A stretch of 64,000 nucleotides of DNA from Alnus glutinosa. Its lineage: Eukaryota > Streptophyta > Magnoliopsida > Fagales > Betulaceae. A program made the position numbers and the translations under genes. The stretch is from positions 18,534,654 to 18,598,653 of the forward strand of contig NC_084886.1 of the NCBI RefSeq assembly GCF_958979055.1, written 5' to 3'. Position 1 is the first letter of the stretch. Each line of letters opens with the position of its first letter. The notes under the pieces are model-generated. The model saw only the letters and a program-made list of their open reading frames with translations, was not told the origin of the DNA and searched no databases. Shown piece after piece: positions 44,277-56,071 of the stretch.

Positions 44277-44448
44277 GAGAAATGTTACATACACTCTCAA
44301 GTGCACATTCTTTGACATAACAGTAAATATCAACATTAAATTTTAGATGGATCACCATTGGTTTTTAGATCCAATGGTAATTTTTATTGCTACGTCTGAG
44401 AGTATGCACTTGAGAGTGTACACTTGAAAGCGGACGTAGCATTTCTCC
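44277..44448. mobile_element. Short MITE, GAGAAATG family, about 172 bp
   Basis: GAGAAATGTTACATACACTC at the left is matched by the inverse of GGAGAAATGCTACGTCC at the right. The flanks TGGTGAATA (44268-44276) and CGGTGAATA (44449-44457) form a 9-bp target duplication with one change. Confidence 0.78.
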
Positions 44449-44794
44449 CGGTGAATATGGTAGACCATTGAAGCTTCATAAGGCTTTCTTGATAAATGTA
44501 TTGGGGTTAATATCATGCGGTTTGTGTGGTGGCTTTGAGTGCGTGCTTGTGCATGTAGGCGCGTGTCTGTGTTGAAAGTTATTAAACCGTGAAAATGGGG
44601 CTCTTTTTTGATGAGGATTGTGGTTTATTAGCAACTGAGAAGGTTTAGATCCTGATGAGGTTCATGCCTTTTGAGCATAAAATAGAGGGGAAGCTCATGA
44701 ATAGCCAAACAGGTAGCCTAAAAAAAAAAAAAACTTTTTCCTGGCATCATTTTGATAACGATACTCTAAAAGGACTTCTAAAATTAAGTACAGC

Positions 44795-44836
<42 letters not shown>

Positions 44837-46224
44837 AAAGTAGTGATAGTTTGAAGTTTCTCAGATTTGTGCTTTTCTAGGCAGGGAAATATGAAAATTG
44901 GAAAAGGTCATGGGGAAAATTGCAGAGTATTAGGCTATATTAGATTGGGTAAACTACACTTTCTAGGTGTGGACTGTATTTAACTTGTAGAATGGGAAAT
45001 TATCTATGATAGAAACATTATATATGGGATCCATCAAAAGAAAGATTAAATATGAATAATAGGGTGGTTAAAGGATGAACATCAAATCTTGTGTCTAATC
45101 TCCTCTGATCATATAATATATTAGAAATGGTAGGCTGGCATAAAAATATATGTTTGTATCCCACAATCCAATCAATGGGATATGCCACTGTCCGGAGGGT
45201 ACAGTGAAAGCATGTGCAACTCAGGTGCTTCAAAAGGGTTTGCCTGGGGCAAGTCACATTTTCCCTGAAACTACATGGGCCACTGGGCCAGCAGGCAAGC
45301 CTTTGCAAACACACAAACATTGCTTAAAATAGGATTTCCATGGCCCCTCTATTCTTTCCAAACAAGAAAAAATAAATAATAAACAAGTCTTCAACAGATT
45401 TCTTGCATATATGATACTCTTTACTCTATGACAAAAAGTCTCTGTCATTTTTACTCACCCAAAAAGGTTTCTCATTAAATAAGGTTGCTTTTGGTGGAAG
45501 TGTTAATTTGGGTGAAAGGGCCACATTTTAGGTTTCTCCGAAACAGTAACTAGGATTTCAATATTAAAAGGTTTTTTTTTTTTTTTTTTTTTAGTACACA
45601 TGTAAGGCCATTTATCAAATAGACCATTCATTCGGTTTTAGAAAATATCGTAGATGATATTTATATTGATTTGAAAGATTGAGATGGTATTCCTATCCAA
45701 TATTTTAACAGAGGAACACATCAACTCCACTTAGAAAGCAACATATATCTCATACACCACGTCATATTATTTTTTAAAAAAAAATTAAAGAAAAAAAATA
45801 AACGATCAAAAAATTATGGGTGCCCAACCACTCCCATTTTGCCAAAAGAAAATGACCAAATGAGAGTGGTTGAGGTCATTCACATAGCCATTTGAAGGTG
45901 ATTCGGACACCTCCAAATGGCCAAATGAAAGTAATTTCAACAACCTCTAACCGAAACCACCGCACCGCCACTACTAGTCAGTTAGCCCTTTGGCTGCGTA
46001 ATTCAAATCAATACAAAATTTGGAAATATAGGCAGAACTTACTAATTCTTTTGGTGCCAAAGTGTTGATGACTCATACCAGATGGATTAGTCATAATCAA
46101 AATTAATGTATTTTATTAATGAGCCCAATACTCTCACATAGCAAATGTTCACATAGGCTGTAGGTTGTAAATTCAGATTTAAGAGTGAGACTTTGGTTAA
46201 TTTTACACCAGCAATCCAACATAC
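44449..46224. other. Intergenic stretch, no gene seen
   Basis: It contains a (GA)n microsatellite at about 44799-44832 and a T-run near 45570-45590. No coding similarity recognised. Confidence 0.5.
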
Positions 46225-46236
46225 AAAAGGTCAATG

Positions 46237-47151
46237 GCTGGAGCTTCCAATTTCTTTCTAGAGAGAGAAGGTCTGAAATTTCTAGAGAGAGAGAAAACTC
46301 TGTGAGCTCCGTTCGCCGGGGGGGAGGCTCCACGCCTCCCCCTCCTGGTGCTGGTGTTTCCCCCTAGCCGTTAGGGCAAGGGTGTTTTTGTCTCCTAGCC
46401 TTTTGGCTGTAGGAGTTTTGTTCTTTCCGGTGATTGAACCGGTGAAGGTTGTTGGGTTTTTTTCTTTTTTCTGTAGTTTTCTTGTTGCAAGCAGTGATTT
46501 TCAGGTGTTGGCTCGTGAAGAACGGTGGGTGTTGGAGGATTTCCGGTGGAGTTATGTTCAACGTCAGATCTGTTAGCCTCGACTGGTTTTTCTCCAACAA
46601 GAACTTTCCAAGTGCGGTGGCCGGCCTTTTCTGGTCAGGATGGTTATTTTTCGAGGCCGTGCAGTTCGTCTTTGGTCGGTTGTGACCCGCACGCGCCGGT
46701 GTTTTAGTTCTTCTGCTTTATGCGTGTGTGGGCTACAACTATTTTCTCCGGTCTCGGAAGGTACCGATCTCAGCTTGTGGAAGTCGTCTGTCGCTAGGAA
46801 GGTTCCTGGCGAAGGAGCGTGTTTTACACGCGCCGTCTCCGACAGTCGTTTCTTGCCGGTGTTTGCATTCTGGGTTTCTGTTTGTGTTTTGTTGTATATT
46901 CCTTCTTGTATTCACAGTCTACCGTTTGGTAGCTGCTTCAGACCAGGTTTTTTCTGGTTTTGTGGGTAGAGATTCTTTATTTCTGTTCACTCCTATAGCC
47001 TTCAGGCTCTGTTTCTCGCCTTTGGGCGCTGTATTTGTTTCTAGTGCCCTGCCTATATTGTTTGCTTCTTCTCTGGTTATGTACCCCTTTGGGGAGTTTT
47101 TCTAAGGAATGAAATGGAAGAAGATGGCACTGTGTTCAAAAAAAAAAAAAA
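46237..47151 (+). mobile_element. Poly(A)-tailed retroelement of unknown type, about 0.9 kb, 12-bp TSD
   Basis: The 12-bp repeat AAAAGGTCAATG lies at 46225-46236 and 47152-47163, and the insert ends in an A-run, so it entered by target-primed reverse transcription. It opens with CT/GA-rich leader-like sequence (TTTCTAGAGAGAGAAGG), then a GC-richer, T-rich body with overlapping open frames in all three plus frames and no recognisable protein. It has no tRNA-like promoter. It could be a leader-to-tail deletion derivative of an L1-type LINE or a retrocopy of a long non-coding transcript. Confidence 0.7.
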
Positions 47152-47470
47152 AAAAGGTCAATGTTTCACACGAGGAATTATTATCAGTACTTTGCTTATC
47201 TCAAAAAATGTTAGGAAACCACTGCATTTTTCTAGACACCAAACCCTTTTTTTATATATAAATAAATGAGAAGAAGGAAAAGAAACTGCAAGGGAATCAT
47301 TCCCACAATAAGGGGAAGATCCAGCTAAGCAAAAATACAAGAAAAAATGCTACCAAAAAGACCTTATTAAAGCAATCAAATATACTAAATTATGAGCACA
47401 GTGGTTGGCACCCTTGTAAACCGAGCATTTCCACCGGTAATGATTATTTTAGTTACTCAAAATATACATT

Positions 47471-47637
47471 TTTCTATTTTTGCTACTAATTTTTCAATGC
47501 AAGCTCCAACAGATTATTGGTCGCACTCTCTATTTTCTTTAAATATTATTATTTTTCTATTTTTGCTACTAGTTTTTCAATGCAAGCTCCAACAGATTAT
47601 CAATCGCACTCTCTATTTTCTTTAAATATTATTTTTC
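47471..47637. repeat. Two-copy tandem repeat, 83-bp period, next to a (GA)n tract
   Basis: TTTTTGCTACTA.TTTTTCAA...GCAAGCTCCAACAGATTAT...CGCACTCTCTATTTTC occurs twice. A (GA)n run follows at about 47661-47694. Confidence 0.85.
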
Positions 47638-47653
47638 AATGTATGTTTTATTG

Positions 47654-47706
<53 letters not shown>

Positions 47707-47944
47707 GGAGAGAAAATAATTTTTTTATTTTTTATTTTTTTTAAAAAAAGGACTAAAAGGTGATACAGTGAAAGTTCATTATTGCAAAATGGATGGAGAT
47801 GCTCTATTTTGATGCATATGTTGGAGGAATAAAGTGGCTCATAAAAAATATATTGGAAGGAGGGTATTATAAGTTATATTAAACTATTATAAGTCATACG
47901 AAAGGTCTGCTGACCAGCTTTAAAAGGAGGGTAGCAATCCAACA

Positions 47945-48992
47945 TGAAAAATAAAGACCCCTTTGTTTGTGTGTGTGATCAATCAATCAACCAAAATATA
48001 AAATGCAGAAAGTAAATAACACAAAAAATTTGGTGACGAAGTGGAAACTCTTTGTATCAAAAAGAAAAATCACTCTGGAGCAGCCAAACCCAGGAAATCA
48101 CATACCTCTGATGAAGTAGTCGTACATTTAACTCTGACACGTACCTATACGTGAACGCCTCTTAACCAGACCTCATGTCTGAAGAGTTCTTCAATGGCTC
48201 CTTTAGCTTAGAGCTCCTCTCTAAGCTATACTTCAAAAGGTTGATCAAATCACACAAATAAAAACTCTAAGAGAGCTAGGATATCTAACAGTATCTGCAT
48301 AAACACCATCTCTTAGCACAATGAAAATTCAGCTAAGTAATTCTTACAAATACACAGCTTATAAGCCTCTCTAAATACGCTAAATAAATCATAATTCTAC
48401 TCAAACTCGGATTTGCATAGGTAGCGTCTGGACCTTGCTTCTGAGCGTTCGGATCTGCAACTAGAACTTCATAAAACTTTGAAGCGCGTCCGGACTTGAA
48501 AACCCTAGAGTCCGGACGGTTGCATAAAGCAGTTCCTTCGTCCGCAGTCACTGCATAATCGTTCGGACTCCTTGCTGACAGGAACTTATTGACTTTAGCG
48601 TCTGCTGGGCCGTCCAGACCTCTTCCAAACCACAAGCTACTGACTCCACTGTCTGTTGCAGGCGTTCGGACCCTGATCGAACGCTGACTTTCTGACTTGG
48701 GCATCCAGACTTTGTCAACTAGGTGTCCAAACAGTCTGTAGGGAAAACTGACTTTTTAAGCTGTAAATCTTCTAGATTCTTTCATTCACCATGATATTTC
48801 CTTCTTAGTAATATATTGTGCAAATTCTTGTTTTGATCAATCATTTCCATATTGGAAAATATTTTCTATAATATTCTTCTAGAAGTCCTTTGGAAATTCA
48901 GTGTCCCTGATATGGAAATCCTTGTAATGGAAATTCCTCAATATGGAAGTGTTTTTGTCAAAACAGAATGAGCCAGTTAAAATAAGCCAACA
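47945..48992 (-). repeat. 3' LTR of the Copia element
   Basis: Ends TGTTGGC... and ...TTTATTTTTCA when read on the minus strand, with the polypurine tract directly beside it. It shares long blocks (for example TCGTACATTTAACTCTGACA) with 50962-52042. Confidence 0.9.
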
Positions 48993-49006
48993 AACTCCCC
49001 CTTTGG
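48993..49006 (-). other. Polypurine tract of the Copia element
   Basis: Minus strand CCAAAGGGGGAGTT abuts the first base of the 3' LTR, the expected plus-strand priming site. Confidence 0.8.
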
Positions 49007-49771
49007 TCATTCTAGGACAAAAACGACTTACAGCAAAAAAAATAAATAAATAAAAATTACTCCCCCTTTTCGTCTCAACAGGACAAATGGTAAATAGAGT
49101 AATAAAGCCAAAAAATAATAATAATAATAATAATAAATAAACCATAAGGTTTAAAAGTCATAAACAATAAACAAAGAATTGTTCATGAAAGTAGCCCAGT
49201 CATAAAAAAATATCAAAAACTACTGATAAAAAAGTGACACGTCACTTTAATCCTCCCACAGCTTTTTGAAAAAGAGAAGAAAGACATGCAGAGTGATTCT
49301 TTCACACATAGAGTTAGAACACGTATGTATATAAAATGGATAAATAGTTATGAAACAGTTCAAACAAATCCAAACATATACAAGAGAGATGAGTAATTTA
49401 TGAGCAAAAATTTCTCTCCAGATATGAAATTAAAAAATTTACTCAACTCATGTTATGCGTGTCGTGTGTGAAAGCTTGTTCAATAAGGCATATTTTCACT
49501 AATAAGATTAAAAACAACTGAATTTTCTATAAAGAGAAAAATATTGTTAAATTAGTCAAAACTCAAGCCTTATCTTACTAGGGCCTAGCCACCCTCATAT
49601 GATACATTCCCCCTAAGTCACAACACTTTTTCTTTAACTTAGTTTGTTAGTGATTGTCTCTTTCTGCAATGATTTGATCACATAAGGCTTTCACTTGATT
49701 CTCAATACCAGGTTCATCTTTCCTAGGCACATAACATGGGTTGATGTTTAGACATGCTAGGCTTAACAAAC

Positions 49772-50591
49772 TAGGGGTGGGCACAGGGCGGGGGGCGGTT
49801 TTCCACCCTTTTTGCCCCTGCCCCGCAGCCCTACGGGTTGCTTGTTTTGCACCCGTGAACCGCAATTTTTAGGAGAAAACCGAGAGGTTCGAGTACATTG
49901 CAAGGCGGGGGTGCGGGTTTGACGGGGCAAGTCCTTCTGAGTGGGGCATTTATGTAATATAACCAGAAAAATGGGGGATCATATTGGAGTGAAAAAATCT
50001 TAATGTATGAAGTAATTTAACTAGAAAGAGAGAAAATTGAAAACTTGAAATGAAATCAATAAATTCTCCTTTGATGAACAGCTTGGTGAACTTAATCGTC
50101 AGGATCTTCACAAACAAGTCCAAGCCATCATTGCAACCACTCCCCATCTGATCTCTCTAAATATTTCTCTCGTAGAGTCATAGGCGTTTGTGAAGTAGAG
50201 CTCCTCCTCCAACTGCAAGGGGAGGCTGTAAAGCCTGTGACTCGTGAAGACTTGAAAAGACTAGAAAGCTTAGAAAAATGAAGAGAAGGCTCATCAGAGG
50301 AAGAGGAACGGCTATGGCACTAGAAGGAAATAAACGGAAAAAATGAAGGGGGTGGGTGCTGCGGAGCTAGAGTTAAAGGGGATAGGGTTTAATTTTTTTA
50401 CTTCTTTCTTTACACGGGGTGGGGCGGGGCGGGTCCCCGGTTTTTTTAAAAACCGGGACCCGCAACCCGCCCCGCCCCATGCGGATCCCTTGTTTTTGGA
50501 CCCATACCCGCGATAAAACCTGAAAATCCGATGTTTCACGGGGCGGGTCAGTGCGGGTCGGATCGGTTTCCACGAGTCCTGCGCACCCCTA
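49772..50591. mobile_element. Non-autonomous hAT element, 820 bp, nested in the Copia element
   Basis: Termini TAGGGGTGGGCAC and, inverted, TAGGGGTGCGCAGG are flanked by the perfect 8-bp repeat TAACAAAC (49764-49771 and 50592-50599). The subterminal regions are very GC-rich (GGGGCGGG runs), with a long palindrome near 50417-50487 around GGTTTTTTTAAAAACC. No transposase. Because it interrupts the gag-like fragment, it arrived after the Copia insertion. Confidence 0.92.
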
Positions 50592-50599
50592 TAACAAAC

Positions 50600-50889
50600 A
50601 CAGTTTTACAAGTAGGCAAAGCATGTGAAGAAGATGTACTCACTTTATCAAAACTCAAGGTAGAATGAGGAGAATTTTTCAGAGGAATATTTGATTTCAT
50701 TAGAGTATCTCCCAAAGATTTAATTTTAGCAATTAAACAATTCTTTTCAATTTCAAAATCTTTAAGTCTTTGCAGATGTTCAATGCTTGAACTTTTTAAT
50801 TCTTCAAAAATTTTAAACAATTCATGACACACTCTCTGGAGTTCCCCTTTTTCCATTGAATCCAAATTGACAGAACAAATATTAGACAT
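50600..50889 (-). pseudogene. Copia gag-like fragment
   Basis: From ATG 50889 (minus): MSNICSVNLDSMEKGELQ, then a coiled-coil-like HELFKIFEELKSSSIEHLQR and LKDFEIEKNCLIAKIKSLGD, resembling spacer regions of plant Copia polyproteins. The frame is cut at the hAT insertion and the pol part is missing. Confidence 0.6.
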
Positions 50890-50948
50890 AATAAAAATAG
50901 GAGTCACGGATCCCACTCAGGAAATTAATCAACACATGAGCGAATATT

Positions 50949-50960
50949 CTCTGATACCAA
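50949..50960 (-). other. Primer-binding site of the Copia element
   Basis: Minus strand TTGGTATCAGAG, one base away from the 5' LTR end, complementary to the 3' end of initiator tRNA-Met as in most plant Copia elements. Confidence 0.88.
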
Positions 50961-50961
50961 T

Positions 50962-52042
50962 TGAAAAATAAAGACTCCTTTGTATGTGTGTGTGTGATCA
51001 ACCAATCAACCAAAATATAAAATGCAGAAAGTAAATAACATAGATATTTTGGTGACGAAGTGGAAACACTTTGTACCAAAGAGAAAAACCACTCTGAGGC
51101 AGCCAAACCCAATAAATTCACTATTCAGAAGAAAAATGTAGTTACAAAGCAGTCGTACTCACATACTCCTGATGTAGTAGTCGTACATTTAACTCTGACA
51201 CGTACCTATACGTGAACGTCTTTCAACCAGACCTCTTGTCCGAAGAATTTTTCAATGGACTCATTTAGCTTAGAGTTCATCTCTAAGCTAGACTTCAAAA
51301 AGTTGATCAAATCACACAAATAAAAACTCTTAAAGAGCTAGCATATCTAACAGTATTTGCCTAAACACCCTCTCTTAGTATAATGAGAATTCAGTTAAGG
51401 AATTCTTACAAATACATAGTCTATGAGCCTCATTAAATAGGCTACAAAAATCTTAATTCTACTCAATCTCAGATTTGCATAGGCAGCGTCTGGACCTTAC
51501 TTCTGGGCATTCAGACTTGCAATTGAAGCTTCACAAAACTCGGAAACACGTCTGGACCTGGAAACCCTAGTGTCCGAAAGGTTGCATAAAGTAGTTCCTT
51601 CGTCCACAGTCACCACATAATCGTTCGGACTCCTTGCTGACGGGAACTTATTGACTTCAATGTCCGCTGGGTTGTCCGGACCACGAGCTACTGACTCCAT
51701 CGTCTACTATAGCATTCAGGCCTTGATTGGACACTGAGTTTCTAACTTGGACGTCCGGATTTTGTCAACTAAACGTCTGGACGATCTACAGGGAAAACCG
51801 ACTTTCTGAGCTGTAAATCTTCCAAATTCTTTCATTTACCAAGATATTTCATTCTTAGTGATATATTGTGCAAATTCTTGTTTTGATTAGTCCTTACCAT
51901 ATTGTAAAATATATTCTGCAATATTCTTCTGGAAGTCCTTTGGAAAATCAATGTCCCTGACTTGGAAATCATTGTAATAAAAATTCCCTGATATAGAAGC
52001 GTTTTTATCAAAATAGAATGACCCAATTAAAATAAACCAACA
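50962..52042 (-). repeat. 5' LTR of the Copia element
   Basis: About 1.08 kb, the partner of 47945-48992. Differences are scattered substitutions and small indels, so the insertion is not recent. Confidence 0.9.
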
Positions 52043-52047
52043 TAACA

Positions 52048-53544
52048 TAATGGTGTGCGAAATTTGCATAGAGATCTTCCAATATAAAATAAGATGGTTG
52101 AGTAACTTGTGATAGAGGACTTGGACCTTAACTTGAGATTATACCTATTGGAACCATTCAATAGACTTTTTCTTTTCTTTTCTTTTAGTTAGATAATTAT
52201 TTATGTAGTATTTCTTTTCCCTTTTTTCTTTTTTTTTTTTTTCTTTTTTTTAATATTTTGGCCAAAATTTATCTAGTGCTTCTGGGTAGTGGGAGGGGTG
52301 TTATAGAGAGAAGAGTCCATATCATTTTTGATGTTACAAAAGAAAGTCATTCTATTTATTTATTTGCCAAAAGCTAAAGTTGTCTTGAGAAATGAGTAAT
52401 GCTACATATTACGCCTTCACTAGGTTAATGTGGTAACGTCTATCGGTCCTTAGATCTTTTTTTTTTCTTTTTTCTTTTTCTTTTTTTTTTTTTTTTCTTT
52501 TTTAACAATAACTAATGGGTATTATCACATCAGTCCGATAATAAGTGATGGGTTAGGTTAAGGTTATATGTTATGGTAATAAAGTGCAAGGAATTAGCAT
52601 GCCGCAGTATCTACTTTTGTTGTGAGTCAATGTTACATTAGGAGTACTTAGTTAGTATCTATTCCTAAATTTTACTATATGTCAGTGTTGCAGTTGAATT
52701 ACATATGGTAGTCATGTAGTTAATTACATATTGTAATCTTGTAGTTTGCTTTATTTTTAATATTAGTCTCAGTGTGGTATTAGGATTAAATGTTAGAGTC
52801 AGTTGGGTTGTAGCACTACGATGCATTTATTTGTGTGTAAAGGGTGAAACTCTAAATCGTGTAGGAGTTATCTCCAAGTAGGTCATTAAGGAGGTCACTC
52901 CAAGTCTAAATCTTGTATTCCTTCTATTTAAACGATGTCGTTGAATGAATAAAGAAACAGAAAATTAATCTCAAGCTTTGTATTTGAAAATGTTTAGGTT
53001 CCCTCTTAATCTAAAATATCTAGTTTCCTCATAATTTACAAGATTTGTTCGTTACGTATTCACGTAACAATATAATTCTTTTAGCTCCAATTATCATTCC
53101 ATCAAATGAGTAATAAGATAAATGCATCCTTTTGTCATTAAGAGTAAGTGTAGCGCTACATTATACTACATCTTCATTCAACTTTCATCTTATTTAGTTA
53201 ATGTGATAATGTTATTCGGTCTTTAAAAAAAATTAAATAAATAAATAAAAAAGAAAGAAAGAAAGGAAGAAAGGAGGTGTTTCTTTTTCAAACTTGTACT
53301 GAAGTTCTCAAAGGGTCAGCCGACCGACCACCTGTGCATATGTCTTGAAATCTTTCATCATTGCATGGAAGGAGATGTTTGGAAGGGTTGTTGGCAGAAT
53401 GAAGCTTCTGAGGCTCTTGATTCATGCACCTGACATTGCTGAATTTTCTTTTGCCGTCGCTGGAATGCATGAATTTGAATTTCCTTGCTTATAAGGTGAA
53501 GAGACCAATGCGTGTGGAAAAGGCAGTGCATGCCCGCCCTTCAT
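52048..53544. other. AT-rich spacer, no gene seen
   Basis: Long T/C tracts (52215-52250, 52456-52502) and MITE-like fragments with GAGTAATGCTACATATTACG-type motifs near 52395 and TAGCGCTACATTATAC near 53152. No coding recognised. Confidence 0.45.
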
Positions 53545-53872
53545 GGCTTTGTTTTATTTGGTAAGTGACTTTTCATGCCGGAATAAAAGGTTGTTATTTT
53601 TTAAAATTCGTAAAAAATAGGAGACGTGATATAAAGTAAAAAGTTTTATATAGAAAAATGAAAAAAAAAAAAAAAAAAAATTTGTATTTTAATGAATTTT
53701 TATTTAAATAATAAAAAAAATAATTATTGTTGTAAAATAAAAAGTGAAAAAAGTGTAAATGTTTTTATGTTAATTGCTATTGAAAAACATGAAAAAGTGA
53801 GTAAAAAAAAAAGTAATTGAATAATAGAAAAGTATTATTCTGACATGACAAGCAACTTGCCAAACACGGCCC
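53545..53872. mobile_element. MITE, GGGCTTGTTTGG family, copy B
   Basis: The left end GGCTTTGTTTTATTTGGTAAG and the inverted right end GGGCCGTGTTTGGCAAG frame an AT-rich middle that matches 29177-29466 (GTGATATAAAGTAAAAAG, AAAAGTGAAAAAAGTG). No clear target duplication. Confidence 0.62.
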
Positions 53873-54995
53873 ATACTTTTAATGCCAAATATATAAAATA
53901 TAAAATAATATTAATATCATTACTTGTCATAGTGGATGATATATGTACGAGGAAGGAATTACAAGTTGCCTGCACAACCAGAAGTCAGAGGATGCATTGG
54001 CTTCAAGTTTAGACAAGATGCAATGAATCCACTTGACATGCACATGCTGTATGTTTATGTCATGGAGATCCATGCATGCTATAATAGGCTACATAAAATA
54101 TAACCCTTTTTTATTATTTATTATTTGTCCATTTGGCATTATCTATATTTTTTTTTATACACCACACTTCACATCCACGATGTGCTATCATTTTGAACAA
54201 CCCCCACCCTTTCTTTTTCTTTTTTGTTTTTTTCCTCAAATCTTATATTTCATCCCGTCATTTAAGATGCCCTTTTTTTCTATTAAAATAAAAAGGCAGC
54301 AGGAGAGACAAAATGTAACTACTTTATCTGAGCGTGATTTTAATAGCACATATTCGATGGAAGCCGCACATGAAGATGGTGGGAATTGCAAGCACTTTCT
54401 TAAATCTGACTGAGCCATAGTCTGAACCAGTCTTATTAGGGCATCTGTAGGACTCAAGGCGGTTAATACTAATAAGATTGAGAATTCACATTTCGGAAGC
54501 CGAACACTTATCCTAGTATATGCCCAACCACTTTAAATATTTCTTTGATGCCATTAAACCACCACCGATGGTATCACTTAAGATGCCCTACTTACAATAG
54601 TGGCTTGTTATTTTTCAAAAAATAAATAAATAAATTAAATTGATTAACTTTTTTTTTCCTTTCTCTTTTTTCATTTTGGGTCACGAAAGAGAGACATTAC
54701 AACCCGAGTATTAAATGGAAGGACATTTCATTTTGGAGAGAAATTTCATTTCAATAGACATATGACATGCTTTTAGAAATCATGTTAAAGGAATCCATAC
54801 AACTCAATTTGTAGAAAATTTATCTTCTTAAAAACAACTCAATCTATGATTTTGTCTTATGATACTTCTAATGCATTTGTTCCTGAAAATGTAATTACTT
54901 TGTCCACTTATTAAATTATTTTTAAATATTCGGAAAATCGTTATCTTTAAACATATTGAAGAGTGAGTGGGGAGGTGGGCTAGGGTTTGGTAAAA

Positions 54996-55118
54996 GAGAA
55001 ATGTTAGAACATCTTCTAGTATTCTCCTAGTGTTCTCCTGGAATGGCATAAATGTAATTAAAAAATTACATCTATGTCATTTTAGGATAACACCAGAAGA
55101 TGTTATAGCGTTCCTCTC
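54996..55118. mobile_element. Short MITE, GAGAAATG family, 123 bp
   Basis: GAGAAATGTTAGAACATCTTC at the left faces the inverse of GAGAGGAACGCTATAACATC at the right. The flanks GGTAAAA (54989-54995 and 55119-55125) match. Confidence 0.75.
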
Positions 55119-55584
55119 GGTAAAAAACGAAAAAAGAAAAAATGACAAGAATTATGAATGTCAAAAGTATGGAAAAATATGATGGAACCCCTCTGACTTG
55201 ACAAATTCAAATTATGAATTAATATATATCAAGAAACGTGTTAAAAGACCCAAATTTTCAATTTTACAAATTTAAATGTCAAATATGAAGAAACGTGTTA
55301 AAAAGGCTATGGCATCCAAAAATATTGTGATAAGATCCCTTTATTCTCACTCAAAAAAAGAAAAAAATAAACAAACAAACAAACTTCTACAGTCCCAAAA
55401 CTTTAAAATATCCTTTTAAAAAGTCTGAAAAATCCTCCTAACATTTTTTAAAAAAAAATGGACAAAAAAAAATTTCTCTAAGTACTCCACAAAAAGCTGA
55501 AAAAGACCTCTTAATACCTCCAATTTTTTTTTCTTTCCCAAAAAACCCTAATAACTCTAAAATTTTGATAAAAAAAAAAAAAGG

Positions 55585-56071
55585 GAAAAAATTATATCTA
55601 GTTCCTAAGTTTTTATCTGATTTGGATTTAATCTTTAAGTTTTCAATTTCAAGAATACAACTCTTAGGTTTTGCCCAAATTTTAAATAGATCTCATTATC
55701 ACTTTATCGTCAAAATTAACGTGTCAAATCTATCTCATTTGACACCCTAGCGTCCATGTTAGCAAGTGCCAAATCATTCATGAAAAAAAAAAAAAAAAAT
55801 GTTATTGTCGGTTGCTCTATAGGTTCTCATATTTTGTGTTGTTTGAAGTTTCACGGTTAGATCGATTAGTTTTTGTGTTTTTGTGTTTTTTTTTTTAATT
55901 TTTTATGAATGACTTGGCACTTGCTAATGTTTCATTGCATTGTGGTATTGACATGTGGACAAACCGTTAACTTTAACGGTAAAGTGATAGACGGACCTAT
56001 TTTAAATTTGGAGAAAACTTAAGAATCATATTCTTGAAATTGAAAACCTAAAGACTAAATATGATTTTTTC
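55585..56071. repeat. Long inverted-repeat element, about 487 bp
   Basis: Both arms read GAAAAAATYATATYTAGTYC-like starts, then a TTTTCAATTTCAAGAATA block, CAAATTT.AAATAG.TC and ATCACTTTA, in inverted orientation around a centre with TTTTGTGTTTTTG. No certain target duplication. Probably an old Mutator-type MITE. Confidence 0.68.

Larger units (their letters stand above)
47945..52042 (-). mobile_element. Non-autonomous Copia-type LTR retrotransposon (minus strand)
   Basis: Two similar LTRs (50962-52042 and 47945-48992, about 1.05-1.08 kb) both read TGTTGG...TTTTTCA on the minus strand. Next to the 5' LTR is TTGGTATCAGAG (minus, 50960-50949), the usual initiator-Met-tRNA primer site. Next to the 3' LTR is the polypurine tract CCAAAGGGGGAGTT (minus, 49006-48993). 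The flanks CAACA (47940-47944) and TAACA (52043-52047) are a 5-bp target duplication with one change. Without a nested hAT element the inside is only about 1.1 kb, with a gag-like fragment and no protease, integrase or RT. Confidence 0.92.

Noticed and set aside
46382-47105. Overlapping open frames on the plus strand, possible new gene
   Set aside because: They lie wholly inside the poly(A)-tailed retroelement, are open in several frames because the DNA is T/G-rich, and show no domain.
53288-53470. Minus-strand open frame of about 60 codons
   Set aside because: No domain, no conserved start context and no splice partner; could be chance.
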